Assembly (NCBI RefSeq): GCF_028656955.1
Contig: NZ_JAMDGY010000017.1
Span: 52,280 to 116,279 of the forward strand
DNA from: Pseudomonas fontis
GTDB taxonomy: Bacteria; Pseudomonadota; Gammaproteobacteria; Pseudomonadales; Pseudomonadaceae
Length of the DNA: 64,000 nt
Reading direction: 5' to 3'
In this document: positions 51,084 through 60,831 of the stretch, in pieces
How the letters are laid out: the number at the start of each line of letters is the position of its first letter
Position numbering within the stretch: the first letter of the stretch is position 1
Notes under the pieces: model-generated
The model's input: the letters and a program-made list of their open reading frames with translations, nothing else
What the model was told of the DNA's origin: nothing
Databases searched by the model: none
Program-made: the position numbers and the translations under genes

Positions 51084-51983
51084 TCAGGGGCAGGTGGCGC
51101 CAGGAAACAGGCGCTGCTCCATGAAATCGATAAATACGCGCAATTTTGGTGCCAGCTGACGACTCGACGGCCACAGCAGGAACAGGCTGCCACTGCGCTC
51201 GAGGTGCTCCTCCAGCACCGTCACCAAGGCACCGCTGGCCAATTCGTCGCGCACGGTGAAGTCTGGCAGGCAGGCGATGCCTTGCCCGCGCAGGGCGAAG
51301 CAGATACGGGTTTCCAGATGGTTGCACACCATGTTCACCGGGATCTCGACATCGGCCATGCCTTCAATTTTACGCAGCGGCCAGCGCTGCATCTTGCCGC
51401 TGGTGACGAAGCGGTAATGCAGGCAATGGTGTTCGAGCAGGTCGCTGGGCAGCAGCGGTGTGCCTCGGCATTGGAAGTAGGCGGGCGAACCGACCAGTAC
51501 CTGGCGGAAATTGCCCAGGCGCTTGGCAATCAGGCGCGAGTCCGACAGCTCGCCGGTGCGCAGGACCACGTCAAAGCCTTCGCCGACGATATCGACCATG
51601 CGGTCGCTGAAGTCCAGGTCCAGCTCGATCAGCGGGTACTGGGCAATGAAGTCGCTGAGCAGCGGCACGATCATCCCGCTCATTTGCGGCAGGCTGACCC
51701 GCAGGCGGCCACGTGGCGCCTGGCTGGCCTGGGTGAGCTCCAGTTCGGTGGCTTCGATCTCGGCCAGGATGCGCCGGCTGCGCTCCAGGAACAGCGTGCC
51801 CTCGGCGGTCAGGGTGATGCTGCGGGTGCTGCGGTGGAACAGGCGTACGGCGAGTTTCTGCTCCAGGCGCGCAACCCGCTTGCCGACCGCCGACGCGCTC
51901 ACCCCCAGGGCCTTGCCCGCCGCGACGAAGCTGCGGGTTTCCGCCACCTTGATGAACACTACAAAGCCACTGAGGCTATCCAC
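51084..51983 (-). CDS. LysR-family regulator
   Basis: 299 aa from GTG 51983-51981, chosen because GGAG is 8 bp upstream and LysR proteins start 2-5 residues before this helix (VDSLSGFVVFIKVAETRSF). HTH at about 18-38 (SFVAAGKALGVSASAVGKRVARLE), effector domain from 90. Divergent from an MFS efflux gene; the intergenic region has an 18-bp palindrome at 51999, the likely operator. Confidence 0.92.
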   Translation of the reverse strand: MDSLSGFVVFIKVAETRSFVAAGKALGVSASAVGKRVARLEQKLAVRLFHRSTRSITLTAEGTLFLERSRRILAEIEATELELTQASQAPRGRLRVSLPQMSGMIVPLLSDFIAQYPLIELDLDFSDRMVDIVGEGFDVVLRTGELSDSRLIAKRLGNFRQVLVGSPAYFQCRGTPLLPSDLLEHHCLHYRFVTSGKMQRWPLRKIEGMADVEIPVNMVCNHLETRICFALRGQGIACLPDFTVRDELASGALVTVLEEHLERSGSLFLLWPSSRQLAPKLRVFIDFMEQRLFPGATCP

Positions 51984-51998
51984 GCGCGATCTCCAATT

Positions 51999-52016
51999 AC
52001 GGACATTGATGTCCGT
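51999..52016. promoter_or_regulatory. 18-bp palindromic operator in the lysR/MFS divergent region
   Basis: ACGGACATTGATGTCCGT: two perfect 8-bp arms around TG. It fits the inverted-repeat operators of LysR proteins and lies 15 bp from the lysR start and 81 bp before the MFS start. Confidence 0.68.
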
Positions 52017-52097
52017 GTTAAGCGGAATTCTAACCATCTTGTTCCGTAGTTGACGAGAGCCTATCGTGCTGCAACGTCAATTCACAGGAGCAGCACC

Positions 52098-53318
52098 ATG
52101 TCCCAGAGCAGTTGCCCGGCCGAAGCCGGCCTTACCCAGGCGGATGCCGCCGAACCGCCGTTGCCGCTGTCCGGCTTGCTCGCGCTGTCGATGGCGGGAT
52201 TTATCGCGATCCTTACCGAGACTTTGCCAGCCGGCCTGCTCGGGCATATCGCCGGCGGCTTGCAGGTCAGCGAGGCGATGGCCGGGCAGTTGGTGACGGC
52301 CTTTGCGCTGGGCGCGTTGCTGTCGGCCATTCCCCTGGTGACCTGGACCCAGGGCTGGCGCCGGCGCCGGGTGTTGTTGCTGGCGATTGTCGGTTTCGGG
52401 GTGTTCAACACCCTCACCGCCATCTCCCAGGACTACAGCCTGACGCTGGCCTCACGCTTCATGGCCGGGGTGGCGGCGGGCCTGGCCTGGGGGGTGATTG
52501 CCGGGTACGCCCGGCGCATGGTCAGTGCCAGCCAGCAGGGCCGGGCGATGGCCGTAGCCATGATCGGCGCGCCGATTGCGCTGTCCCTGGGGGTGCCGGC
52601 CGGGGCCTGGCTCGGTGATTTGTTCGGCTGGCGCCCGACCTTCGCGCTGATGTCGGTGGTGACACTGGTGCTGATTGCCTGGGTGCTGGCCAAGGTGCCG
52701 GATTTCGCCGGCCTGCCACCGGGCAAACGCGCTGGCTTTGTCCAGGTTCTGACCACCCCGGGGGTACGTTCGGTGTTGGCGGTGATTCTGACCTGGGTGC
52801 TGGCGCACAACATCCTCTACACCTACATCGTGCCGTTCCTGGCCGCTGCCGGGTTGGTGGGGCACACCGGGCAGGTGTTGCTGCTGTTCGGCCTGGCGGC
52901 ACTGGGCGGGATTGTCGTGGTCGGGGCGTTGATCGACCGGCACTTGCGCCGCCTGGTACTGGGGAGCCTGGCCGGTTTTGGCGTGGCCTCGGTACTGCTT
53001 GGTTTGAGCACGGGTGAACCTTCGCTGGTGTACTTTAGCGTCGTGCTCTGGGGCCTGACCTTTGGCGGTGCGGGCACCTTGCTGCAAACCGCCAGTGCCG
53101 ACGCGGCGGGCGAGGGCGCGGATGTCGCGCAGTCGATGATCGTCACGGTGTGGAACCTTGCCGTTGCCGGCGGCGGCGTGGTGGGCGGGGTATTGCTGAG
53201 TCAGGTGGGCGTTGGCAGCTTCCCCTGGGTGTTGGTCGCGCTGCTAGGCGTGGCGCTGGCCTTGACCTGGCGTGCTGATCGCCACGGTTTCCCGCTGGGC
53301 GGTCGCAATCCCGGCTAA
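52098..53318 (+). CDS. MFS transporter, DHA1-type efflux (NepI/AraJ-like)
   Basis: 406 aa from ATG 52098 (AGGAG 7 bp upstream). Twelve hydrophobic helices; motifs ILTETLPAGLLGHIAGGLQVSEAMAGQLVTAFALGALLSAIP and SRFMAGVAAGLAWGVIAGYARRMV are typical of the sugar, nucleoside or drug efflux branch. The divergent LysR gene probably regulates it. Substrate unknown. Confidence 0.9.
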   Translation: MSQSSCPAEAGLTQADAAEPPLPLSGLLALSMAGFIAILTETLPAGLLGHIAGGLQVSEAMAGQLVTAFALGALLSAIPLVTWTQGWRRRRVLLLAIVGFGVFNTLTAISQDYSLTLASRFMAGVAAGLAWGVIAGYARRMVSASQQGRAMAVAMIGAPIALSLGVPAGAWLGDLFGWRPTFALMSVVTLVLIAWVLAKVPDFAGLPPGKRAGFVQVLTTPGVRSVLAVILTWVLAHNILYTYIVPFLAAAGLVGHTGQVLLLFGLAALGGIVVVGALIDRHLRRLVLGSLAGFGVASVLLGLSTGEPSLVYFSVVLWGLTFGGAGTLLQTASADAAGEGADVAQSMIVTVWNLAVAGGGVVGGVLLSQVGVGSFPWVLVALLGVALALTWRADRHGFPLGGRNPG

Positions 53319-53372
53319 GGCGTTGCGCCTCAGGTAGAATCCACCCACAGTCGAGTGTGTGAGGTTGCAGCG

Positions 53373-55748
53373 GTGGAGGTACAACAGGGCTTCGTCCTGA
53401 CCCGTCAGTGGCGAGATACGCCGGGCGGTACGCAAGTGGAGTTCTGGTTGGCAACCGACCAGGGCCCACGTCAGGTACGTTTGCCGGTGCAGACTTCCGT
53501 GGCCTTCATCCCCGCCGAGCAGCGCGAGCGGGCCGAGGTCGTGCTGCGCGGGGAGCGCGATGTGGAACTGCGCCCCCTGGCCCTTCGCGACTTCGAGCAG
53601 CGTCCGGTGCTGGGCCTTTATTGCCGCCAGCACCGCCAGTTGATCCAGCTGGACAAGCGCTTGCGCGCGGCGGGTATCGACGTGTTGGAAGCCGATATCC
53701 GCCCGCCGGAGCGCTTCCTCATGGAGCGCTTCATTACCGCGCCGGTTAGCTTCAGCGGTACGCCCGATGGCAATGGCCTGCTGACCGAGGCCCAGCTCAA
53801 GCCCGCACCGAGTTATCGACCCACCCTGAAACTGGTGTCGCTGGACATCGAGACCACCGAGCGCGGCGAGCTGTATTCGATTGCCCTTGAAGGCTGTGGC
53901 CAGCGCCAGGTGTACATGCTCGGGCCGGCCAATGGCGATGCCACGGGCGTCGACTTCGACCTGGAATATTGCGACACCCGCGCCCAGTTGCTGGAGCGCC
54001 TGAACCAATGGCTGGCCGTGCATGACCCGGACGCGATCATCGGCTGGAACCTGGTGCAGTTCGACCTGCGCGTCCTGCAAAAGCATGCCGAGCAATTGAA
54101 GGTGCCGCTGCGCCTGGGGCGTGGCGGCGAGGTGATGGAGTGGCGCGAGCATGGCAGCCGCGCGCATTTCTTTGCCGGGGCTGCCGGGCGGCTGATCATC
54201 GACGGCATCGAGGCGCTGCGCTCGGCCACCTGGAGTTTCCCCTCGTTCAGCCTTGAGAACGTCGCGCAGACCCTGCTCGGCGAAGGCAAGGCCATCGATA
54301 CGCCGTACCAGCGCATGGACGAAATCAACCGCATGTTCGCCGAGGACAAGCCGGCCCTGGCCCGCTACAACCTCAAGGACTGCGAGCTGGTAACGCGGAT
54401 TTTCGCCAAGACCGAGTTGCTGACCTTCCTGCTGGAGCGCGCCACGGTCACCGGTTTGCCCGCTGACCGCAGCGGCGGTTCGGTGGCGGCGTTCTGTCAC
54501 CTGTATATCCCGCTGATGCACCGCCAGGGTTTTGTTGCGCCGAGCCTGGGCGGCAAGCCGGAAGAAGCCAGCCCCGGCGGGTTTGTCATGGATTCGCGGC
54601 CGGGGCTGTACGAATCGGTGCTGGTGCTGGACTACAAGAGCCTGTACCCGTCGATCATCCGCACCTTCCTGATCGACCCGATTGGCTTGGTGGAGGGCTT
54701 GCGTAAGCCGGACGACGAGCATTCCGTGCCGGGCTTTCGCGGTGGGCGTTTCTCGCGCACGACACATTGCCTGCCGGCGATTGTCGAGCGTGTCTGGCAG
54801 GGGCGGGAAACAGCCAAGCGAGAAAACAATGCGCCGCTGTCCCAGGCGCTGAAAATCATCATGAATGCCTTCTATGGCGTGCTCGGCTCCAGCGGTTGCC
54901 GCTTCTTCGATCCGCGCCTGGCGTCGTCGATCACCATGCGCGGGCATGAAATCATGCGCCGCACCCGCGAGCTGATCGAGGCCCAGGGCTACACGGTGAT
55001 CTACGGGGACACCGACTCCACCTTCGTCTGGCTCAAGAGCGCCCATGATGAAGCTGACGCGAGCCGTATCGGGCGCAGCCTGGTGCAGTTGGTCAATGAC
55101 TGGTGGCGCGAGCACCTGCAGGACACCTACGGGTTGGTGAGCGCGCTGGAGCTGCAATTCGAAACGCATTACAAGCGCTTCCTGATGCCGACCATCCGCG
55201 GCGCGGAGGAGGGCAGCAAGAAACGCTATGCCGGGCTGGTGCAGCGTGCCGACGGGCAGGACGAGATGATTTACAAGGGCCTGGAAACCGTGCGCACCGA
55301 TTGGTCGCCGCTGGCCCGGCAGTTTCAGCAGGAGCTGTATCAGCGGATCTTCCAGCGCCGGCCTTACCAGGAGTACCTGCGCGGCTATGTGCGCCAGACC
55401 CTGGCGGGTGAACTGGACGAGTTGCTGGTGTACCGCAAGCGCCTGCGCCGGCCGCTCACTGACTACCAGCGCAATGTACCGCCGCATGTACGGGCGGCGC
55501 GCATGGCCGATGAATACAACGACCGCCAGGGCCGTCCGCGTCAATACCAGAACGGTGGCTGGATCAGCTACGTGATCACCCTGGGCGGGCCGGAGCCCCT
55601 GGAGAACCGCCGCAGCGGCATCGACTACGAGCACTATTTGAGCCGGCAATTGCAGCCAATTGCCGACGCGATCCTGCCATTTGTTGGGGATGATTTCAGT
55701 GCGCTGATCGACCGGCAGATGGGTCTGTTCCAGGACAGTGAAGTGTAG
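53373..55748 (+). CDS. polB: DNA polymerase II (family B)
   Basis: 791 aa from GTG 53373 (GAGG 8 bp upstream; an earlier GTG at 53355 is possible), near the E. coli length of 783. 3'-5' exonuclease Exo I D158 in DIETT and Exo [17 protein letters not shown]; polymerase motif [10 protein letters not shown] (D420), motif [13 protein letters not shown], motif C YGDTDST (D546, D548). It does SOS-induced translesion and replication restart synthesis in enteric bacteria. I saw no convincing LexA box just upstream. Confidence 0.96.
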   Translation: MEVQQGFVLTRQWRDTPGGTQVEFWLATDQGPRQVRLPVQTSVAFIPAEQRERAEVVLRGERDVELRPLALRDFEQRPVLGLYCRQHRQLIQLDKRLRAAGIDVLEADIRPPERFLMERFITAPVSFSGTPDGNGLLTEAQLKPAPSYRPTLKLVSLDIETTERGELYSIALEGCGQRQVYMLGPANGDATGVDFDLEYCDTRAQLLERLNQWLAVHDPDAIIGWNLVQFDLRVLQKHAEQLKVPLRLGRGGEVMEWREHGSRAHFFAGAAGRLIIDGIEALRSATWSFPSFSLENVAQTLLGEGKAIDTPYQRMDEINRMFAEDKPALARYNLKDCELVTRIFAKTELLTFLLERATVTGLPADRSGGSVAAFCHLYIPLMHRQGFVAPSLGGKPEEASPGGFVMDSRPGLYESVLVLDYKSLYPSIIRTFLIDPIGLVEGLRKPDDEHSVPGFRGGRFSRTTHCLPAIVERVWQGRETAKRENNAPLSQALKIIMNAFYGVLGSSGCRFFDPRLASSITMRGHEIMRRTRELIEAQGYTVIYGDTDSTFVWLKSAHDEADASRIGRSLVQLVNDWWREHLQDTYGLVSALELQFETHYKRFLMPTIRGAEEGSKKRYAGLVQRADGQDEMIYKGLETVRTDWSPLARQFQQELYQRIFQRRPYQEYLRGYVRQTLAGELDELLVYRKRLRRPLTDYQRNVPPHVRAARMADEYNDRQGRPRQYQNGGWISYVITLGGPEPLENRRSGIDYEHYLSRQLQPIADAILPFVGDDFSALIDRQMGLFQDSEV

Positions 55749-55833
55749 CGGCACAATTTTGCGCAACTGTATCGCAGCTGATCGGCGCGTGTTGGGTAGT
55801 GTCAATCACCGCCCCATCGCCAGGACCGCTGCC

Positions 55834-56454
55834 ATGCTCACCTCACTCGACCTGCTGTTTGCCTTCATCCTGTTCGCCTTCGTGTCCTCGATCACCCCTG
55901 GCCCGAACAACACCATGCTGCTGGCCTCGGGGGTGAACTTCGGCGCGCGGCGCACCATTCCGCATGCGCTGGGCGTGAGCATCGGGTTCATGGTGATGGT
56001 ACTGGCGGTAGGGCTGGGCCTGGGCGAGGTGTTCAAGGCATACCCGCTGGCCTATACCGTGCTGCGCTACGTCGGCGCCGCGTACCTGTTGTACCTCGCC
56101 TACAAGATCGCCACCTCCGGCCCGCTCTCGGCCGCCGAGCCTGGCAGTCGCAAGCCGCTGGGGTTCTGGGGCGCGGCGGCCTTCCAGTGGGTAAACCCGA
56201 AAGCCTGGGTCATGGCGATTGGCGCCATTACCACCTATACACCCGCCCAGGGCTACCTGTTCAACGTGGTGGTGATCTCGGTGGTGTTCGCCATCGTCAA
56301 CCTGCCCAGCGTCTGCGTCTGGGTCATGTTCGGCAGCGCCTTGCGCACGGTTCTGCAAGACCCGCGCTGGTTGAAGGCGTTCAATCTGCTGATGGCCGCA
56401 CTCTTGGTGCTATCGCTGTATCCACTGCTGTTTGTAGAATCCGGCTTTTCTTGA
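55834..56454 (+). CDS. LysE-family amino acid/homoserine exporter
   Basis: 206 aa from ATG 55834, AGGA 8 bp upstream. Six hydrophobic helices; family motif SITPGPNNTMLLASGVNFGARRTIPHALG and FQWVNPKAWVMAIGA. Exports amino acids or related metabolites (RhtB/LysE family). Monocistronic-looking; 18 bp before the hydrolase gene. Confidence 0.93.
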   Translation: MLTSLDLLFAFILFAFVSSITPGPNNTMLLASGVNFGARRTIPHALGVSIGFMVMVLAVGLGLGEVFKAYPLAYTVLRYVGAAYLLYLAYKIATSGPLSAAEPGSRKPLGFWGAAAFQWVNPKAWVMAIGAITTYTPAQGYLFNVVVISVVFAIVNLPSVCVWVMFGSALRTVLQDPRWLKAFNLLMAALLVLSLYPLLFVESGFS

Positions 56455-56472
56455 GCCTTGCAGCGAGTCCCG

Positions 56473-57363
56473 ATGGAACTGATCCCCTGGTCGCATGATT
56501 GCGCCGAACACTTCACCTTGCGCGGCTGGCGCTCGCCAGCCAGCGGCAAGCCGCTGCTGCACTTCATCCACGGCACGGGTTTTTGCAGCTTGGCCTACCA
56601 GCCCATGCTGGAAGTGCTGGCCGAGCGCTTCGACCTCTGGCTCAGCGATGTGCAAGGGCATGGGGACAGCGATCATGGCGGGGCCTTCGTGGGCTGGAAC
56701 CGCAGCGCCGAGCTGGCCATTGAAGCATTCCAGGCCGGTCGGGCGGAATACCCCGAGGTGCCGTGCTACGCCCTTGGCCACAGTTTTGGCGGGGTGCTGA
56801 CCGGGCTGATGCTGGCCCGTGAGCCGCAGTTGTTTGAGCGCGCGGTACTGCTCGACCCGGTGGTGTTCAGCCGCTCGATGATCGGGGTGATGGGCGTTGC
56901 CGCCTGGTTCGGCATGCACCGCCGGCACAACCTCGCCCGCAAGGCCGCGACACGCCGCAGCTACTGGCCCGACCGCGAGGCGGCGCATGCCTCGCTGCAT
57001 GGCCGGGGCATCTTCAAGGGCTGGAGCGATGGCGCCTTGCAGGCGTATGTCGATCACGCCATCGGCGATTGCGGTGAAGGGGTGGTGCTCAAGTGTCGGC
57101 CGAGCCGCGAAGTCGAGATCTTCAGTTCCTTCCCGCACCGCATGTGGGCAGCCCTGGCCCAGGTGAAAACCCCGAGCCTGGTGCTGCACGGCGAAAGAAC
57201 CTATCCCTTTGTGCCGGTGTCACTCAAGCGTTGGGCGGGGCTCAATACGCAGATCGAGCCTCGGCAAGTGACGGGTGGGCATTGCTTCATGCAGGAAGAC
57301 CCACACGCCAGCGCCCACGAAATCGAAGCGTTCCTGCTCGGCGCGCCTGCTCACGTGCATTGA
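56473..57363 (+). CDS. Alpha/beta hydrolase
   Basis: 296 aa from ATG 56473; no strong ribosome-binding site, so translation may be coupled to the lysE-type gene 18 bp upstream. Oxyanion HGTGF near residue 33, nucleophile elbow GHSFGG (about S106), catalytic His in GGHCFMQEDP near the C-terminus. Substrate unknown. Confidence 0.9.
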   Translation: MELIPWSHDCAEHFTLRGWRSPASGKPLLHFIHGTGFCSLAYQPMLEVLAERFDLWLSDVQGHGDSDHGGAFVGWNRSAELAIEAFQAGRAEYPEVPCYALGHSFGGVLTGLMLAREPQLFERAVLLDPVVFSRSMIGVMGVAAWFGMHRRHNLARKAATRRSYWPDREAAHASLHGRGIFKGWSDGALQAYVDHAIGDCGEGVVLKCRPSREVEIFSSFPHRMWAALAQVKTPSLVLHGERTYPFVPVSLKRWAGLNTQIEPRQVTGGHCFMQEDPHASAHEIEAFLLGAPAHVH

Positions 57364-57388
57364 GTCATGCCCTGGCCGCGCAGCGTAT

Positions 57389-58000
57389 TCAGTGCGCTTG
57401 CGCGGCCCGCTGGACCATCGCCACGATGCTCTGGAACAGTTCTTCTTCGGCGTCCTGCGGGGTGATCTGGGCCATCGCGGCCGCATGTGACAACGCCTCG
57501 GCGGCGCCAAGCATGCCGATCAGACCTGCCGCAGACAACGCGCCACCTTCCACGAACGGGCCAAGCTGGGCCCGGCATTTGTCCATGAATGCGCTTTCGT
57601 ACCCGCATTTGATCGCCTCCAACTCCGGCGAGCTGGCCAGGGCGGCACTGACCCCCGGAATTTCCCGACCCTGGGTCAGGATGCACTCGACGTAGGACGA
57701 GGCAATCACCCTGGCCTTGCCGGCAAGGGTGGCTTCGCTGGCGTGCAACGCGGCGTCCATCAGGGCGGTCTGGCGTGTGTCGTATTCCTGGTACAGCGCG
57801 GCGAGCAAGCCTGACCGGGTACTGAAGTGGTCGTACACCACCGGCTTGGTCACCCCGGCCTGCTCGGCCAGGCGGCCCAGGGTCAGCGCATCGGTGCCTT
57901 CGGCGCGAACCATTTGCCAGGCGACATCCAACAATTGCCGCTGACGGTCCTCACGGGACAGTCGACGGCGCGGTTTTACCTGCAATTCACTGCTTGACAT
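57389..58000 (-). CDS. TetR-family regulator
   Basis: 203 aa. HTH from about 18 to 62 (RQRQLLDVAWQMVRAEGTDALTLGRLAEQAGVTKPVVYDHFSTRSGLLAALY), then a helical ligand domain. Divergent from a quinone-reductase-like gene; direct repeats GTAACTTA in between suggest it represses that gene and itself. Confidence 0.92.
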   Translation of the reverse strand: MSSSELQVKPRRRLSREDRQRQLLDVAWQMVRAEGTDALTLGRLAEQAGVTKPVVYDHFSTRSGLLAALYQEYDTRQTALMDAALHASEATLAGKARVIASSYVECILTQGREIPGVSAALASSPELEAIKCGYESAFMDKCRAQLGPFVEGGALSAAGLIGMLGAAEALSHAAAMAQITPQDAEEELFQSIVAMVQRAAQAH

Positions 58001-58016
58001 GTCTTATATACCAAAC

Positions 58017-58038
58017 GTAACTTACTAAGGGTAACTTA
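58017..58038. promoter_or_regulatory. Direct repeat GTAACTTA between tetR and the reductase gene
   Basis: GTAACTTA at 58017-58024 and at 58031-58038, 14 bp apart, 17 bp from the tetR start codon. The right-hand copy is followed by TCCCTAG, giving partial dyad symmetry with CTAAGGG. Probable operator of the TetR protein. Confidence 0.5.
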
Positions 58039-58092
58039 TCCCTAGCATATGAGCTTCAGGTCTCATCTGCAAATTTTGCCCAGGAGTTCGCC

Positions 58093-58689
58093 ATGCATGC
58101 ACTGATCGTTGTTGCCAACCCGGAACCAGCGTCGCTCACTCACAGCCTGGCCAGGCAGGTAGGGCAGGGCCTGGTACAGGCCAACCCGGCCGATACGTTC
58201 GAGATTGCCGATTTGTTCGCTGAAGGGTTCGACCCGCGTTTCAACCTGGCTGACCGCGCCTTGTTCAGCGCCCAGGGGGCGGTACCGCAAGATGTGCTGG
58301 CCGAGCAGGCGCGTATCGACGCTGCCGATACGCTGGTGCTGGTGTTCCCGATCTACTGGTGGTCGATGCCAGCCTTGCTCAAAGGCTGGATCGACCGGGT
58401 GTTCACCGGCGGCTGGGCCTATGACAGCGAGGAAGGCAAGTTGGTGAAGAAGCTGCGTCACCTGCGCGTGCACCTGGTTGCCCTGGGTGGTGGTGACGCC
58501 GGCACGCTGGAGCGCCATGGCTATGCCAAGGCCATGCAGACCCAGATCGATCACGGCATTTTCGACTACTGCGGCGCCCAGGTGATCACCTCACACCTGC
58601 TGCTGGACTCGGAAAGCCAAGACCCGGCGCCGCACCTGGATACTGCCCAGACCCTGGGCAGCCAGTTGTTCAGCCATCTCAGCCGTTGA
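58093..58689 (+). CDS. NAD(P)H:quinone oxidoreductase, flavodoxin-like fold
   Basis: 198 aa. N-terminal MHALIVVANPEPASLTHSLA binds the FMN/FAD phosphate; FPIYWWSMPALLKGWIDRVFTGGWAY is the family signature (NQO1/MdaB/KefF type). Reduces quinones or related electrophiles by two electrons. AGGAG 6 bp upstream. Its end overlaps the convergent alcohol dehydrogenase by 11 bp. Confidence 0.9.
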   Translation: MHALIVVANPEPASLTHSLARQVGQGLVQANPADTFEIADLFAEGFDPRFNLADRALFSAQGAVPQDVLAEQARIDAADTLVLVFPIYWWSMPALLKGWIDRVFTGGWAYDSEEGKLVKKLRHLRVHLVALGGGDAGTLERHGYAKAMQTQIDHGIFDYCGAQVITSHLLLDSESQDPAPHLDTAQTLGSQLFSHLSR

Positions 58690-59731
58690 GCGTGGCCATG
58701 TCGATGACGAAGCGGTACTTCACGTCGCCGGCGATCATGCGCGTATAGGCCTCGTTGATATGGCGGATGTCGAGCATCTCGATGTCGCAGGTGATGCCGT
58801 GCTCGGCGCAGAAGTCCAGGACTTCCTGGGTCTCAGCGATACCGCCGATCAACGAGCCGGCCAATACCCGACGCTTCATCACCAGGTTGGCGGCGTGCAG
58901 GGCCGGGTCGATGGGTTCGATCAGGCCGACCAGGATGTGCACGCCGTCAAACCTCAGGGTTTCCAGGTAAGGGTTGAGGTCGTGCTGCACCGGGATGGTG
59001 TCGAGCAGGAAGTCGAAATGCCCGGCAGCGGCCTGCATCTGCGCGGGGTCGGTGGACACGATCACATGGTCGGCACCTTGGCGGCGAGCTTCTTCGGCCT
59101 TGCTCGCCGAGCGGGTGAACAGCGTCACTTCGGCGCCCAGTGCCTTGGCGAACTTGATGCCCATGTGGCCCAGGCCACCCATGCCGAGGATGCCGACGCG
59201 GTCACCGGCCTTGACGCCGTAATGCTTGAGCGGCGAATAGGTGGTGATCCCGGCGCAGAGGATCGGCGCGGCGCTGGCGGGGTCCAGGCCTTCGGGAATG
59301 CGCACCACGAAATGCTCGCTGACCACGATGCTGCTGGAGTAGCCGCCCATGGTGTTGCTGCCGTCGACGCGGTCCGGGGTGGCGTAGGTCAGGGTCGGGC
59401 CTTCGAGGCAGTATTGCTCGAGATCTGCCTTGCAGGCTTCGCAGTGTCGGCACGAGTCGACCATGCAGCCGACGCCGACCAGGTCGCCGACTTTATGGCC
59501 AGTGACATTGGCGCCAACGGCGGTGACCTTGCCGACGATTTCGTGGCCGGGCATCAATGGGTACACGGCGATACCCCATTCGTTGCGTGCCTGGTGGATA
59601 TCGGAGTGGCACACGCCGCAATACAGGATGTCGATCGCGACATCATCCGGGCGCGGGCTGCGGCGCTGGAAGGTCATGGGGGCGAGGGGAGTGCTGGCCG
59701 ATTGGGCGGCATAACCGATAGCGGTATACAT
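58679..59731 (-). CDS. Zinc-dependent NADP alcohol dehydrogenase (YahK/CAD-like)
   Basis: 350 aa from ATG 59731-59729 with GAGG 7 bp upstream. Catalytic zinc ligands Cys in GVCHSD, His-Glu in GHEIVG and Cys in ILCAGITTYSP; structural zinc Cys4 in CRHCEACKADLEQYC. NADP-binding GMGGLGHMG. YahK-type enzymes reduce aldehydes broadly. Divergent from an AraC-type gene with a 21-bp-spaced direct repeat between, so aldehyde-responsive induction similar to YqhC/YqhD is likely (inference). Confidence 0.93.
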   Translation of the reverse strand: MYTAIGYAAQSASTPLAPMTFQRRSPRPDDVAIDILYCGVCHSDIHQARNEWGIAVYPLMPGHEIVGKVTAVGANVTGHKVGDLVGVGCMVDSCRHCEACKADLEQYCLEGPTLTYATPDRVDGSNTMGGYSSSIVVSEHFVVRIPEGLDPASAAPILCAGITTYSPLKHYGVKAGDRVGILGMGGLGHMGIKFAKALGAEVTLFTRSASKAEEARRQGADHVIVSTDPAQMQAAAGHFDFLLDTIPVQHDLNPYLETLRFDGVHILVGLIEPIDPALHAANLVMKRRVLAGSLIGGIAETQEVLDFCAEHGITCDIEMLDIRHINEAYTRMIAGDVKYRFVIDMATLNG

Positions 59732-59804
59732 GGTGAACCTCGCAAAGCGATGACGGATGAAAGTGAGCGCATTCTGCTGCCGGCCGGGTGTGGCGCCCAT
59801 TCGC

Positions 59805-59837
59805 ATTCCTCCGGGTGTCATGCCCAATCCTCCGGGA
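59805..59837. promoter_or_regulatory. AraC-type direct-repeat operator
   Basis: CATTCCTCCGGG (59805-59816) and CAATCCTCCGGG (59826-59837): 11 of 12 bases identical, 21 bp apart (two helical turns on the same face), the usual spacing for AraC-family half-sites. It sits 74 bp from the dehydrogenase start and 38 bp from the araC start. Confidence 0.65.
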
Positions 59838-59874
59838 ATGCTCCTGGCTGCGTGCAATTGGCCACAGAGCTGCG

Positions 59875-60816
59875 ATGATGCGAGTGTCTGATCCTCCGTT
59901 CCGGTTTCCCATGCAACTGACTTCCCGTTCCGCTGAAAACGCCACGCTGTGTGCCCTGATCGCGCCGTTGGCGCTGCGTCCAGGCTTTGTCGACACACGC
60001 CTGCCGCAGGTCCAGGTGCTGTCCTGGAACCACTATGTGGCGAGCAGCCCGCAGATCTACGAGCCGAGCCTGATGATCCTCGCCCAGGGCAGCAAGCTGG
60101 CCCGCCTGGGGCCGCGCACCCTGGAATACGGGGCGGGGCATTACCTGGTGCAGGCGCTGTCGGTGCCGTTCATGTGCGAGACCTTTGCCACCGAGGATGA
60201 GCCGCTGCTCGGGGTGGCGGTGGCGATTGACCGGATCGTCTTGGGCGAACTGGTCCAGGCAATGGGGCTGCCAGTGGATGAACAGATTGCTGCACAGACG
60301 CCGGAGTCGATGACCTCGGCGGCGCTGGATGCGCCGATGCGTGACAGTGTCGAGCGCTTGCTGCGCTGTTTGCAGGACCCGCTGGAGTGCCAGGTGATGG
60401 GTGCGGCGCGGGTACGCGAGGTGCTTTATGTGGCGCTGCGCGGGCCGCAGGCCGGGGTGTTGCGGGCACTGGTCGAGCAGCAGGGGCATTTTGCGCGGAT
60501 CGCGGCGGCGCTGAGCCATTTGCGCGAGCACTATGCCGAGCCGTTGAGCGTCGAGGAACTGGCCAGTTGCGCGAACATGAGTGCGTCGACCTTTCATGAG
60601 CATTTCAAGCGCACGACCCTGGTGTCGCCGATGCAGTACCTCAAGCGACTGCGCCTGCTCAAGGCGCAGCAGATGCTGATTGGCGAAGGCCTGGGGGTGG
60701 CGCAGGTGGCGCACCGGGTGGGCTATCAGAGTACCTCGCAGTTCAGCCGCGAATATAAACGGCATTTTCAGCGCAGCCCGGGGGATGAACAGGCTTATCT
60801 GGCCATTCCAGCCTGA
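59875..60816 (+). CDS. AraC-family regulator with AraC_N domain (YqhC-like)
   Basis: 313 aa from ATG 59875; starts at 59878 or 59911 (MQLTSRSAEN) are equally possible, none has a strong ribosome-binding site. Residues 30-190 match the AraC_N type sensor (SWNHYVASSPQIYEPSLMILAQGSKLARLG); C-terminal HTH pair LSVEELASCANMSASTFHEHFKRTTLVSPMQYLK and VAHRVGYQSTSQFSREYKRHFQRSP. Likely activates the divergent alcohol dehydrogenase. Confidence 0.9.
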   Translation: MMRVSDPPFRFPMQLTSRSAENATLCALIAPLALRPGFVDTRLPQVQVLSWNHYVASSPQIYEPSLMILAQGSKLARLGPRTLEYGAGHYLVQALSVPFMCETFATEDEPLLGVAVAIDRIVLGELVQAMGLPVDEQIAAQTPESMTSAALDAPMRDSVERLLRCLQDPLECQVMGAARVREVLYVALRGPQAGVLRALVEQQGHFARIAAALSHLREHYAEPLSVEELASCANMSASTFHEHFKRTTLVSPMQYLKRLRLLKAQQMLIGEGLGVAQVAHRVGYQSTSQFSREYKRHFQRSPGDEQAYLAIPA

Positions 60817-60831
60817 GTCGGCGGTGACGCT

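Noticed and set aside
53244..55805. 853-codon minus-strand frame covering polB
   Set aside because: polB on the plus strand has every family-B polymerase motif; the antisense frame has only GC-driven composition.
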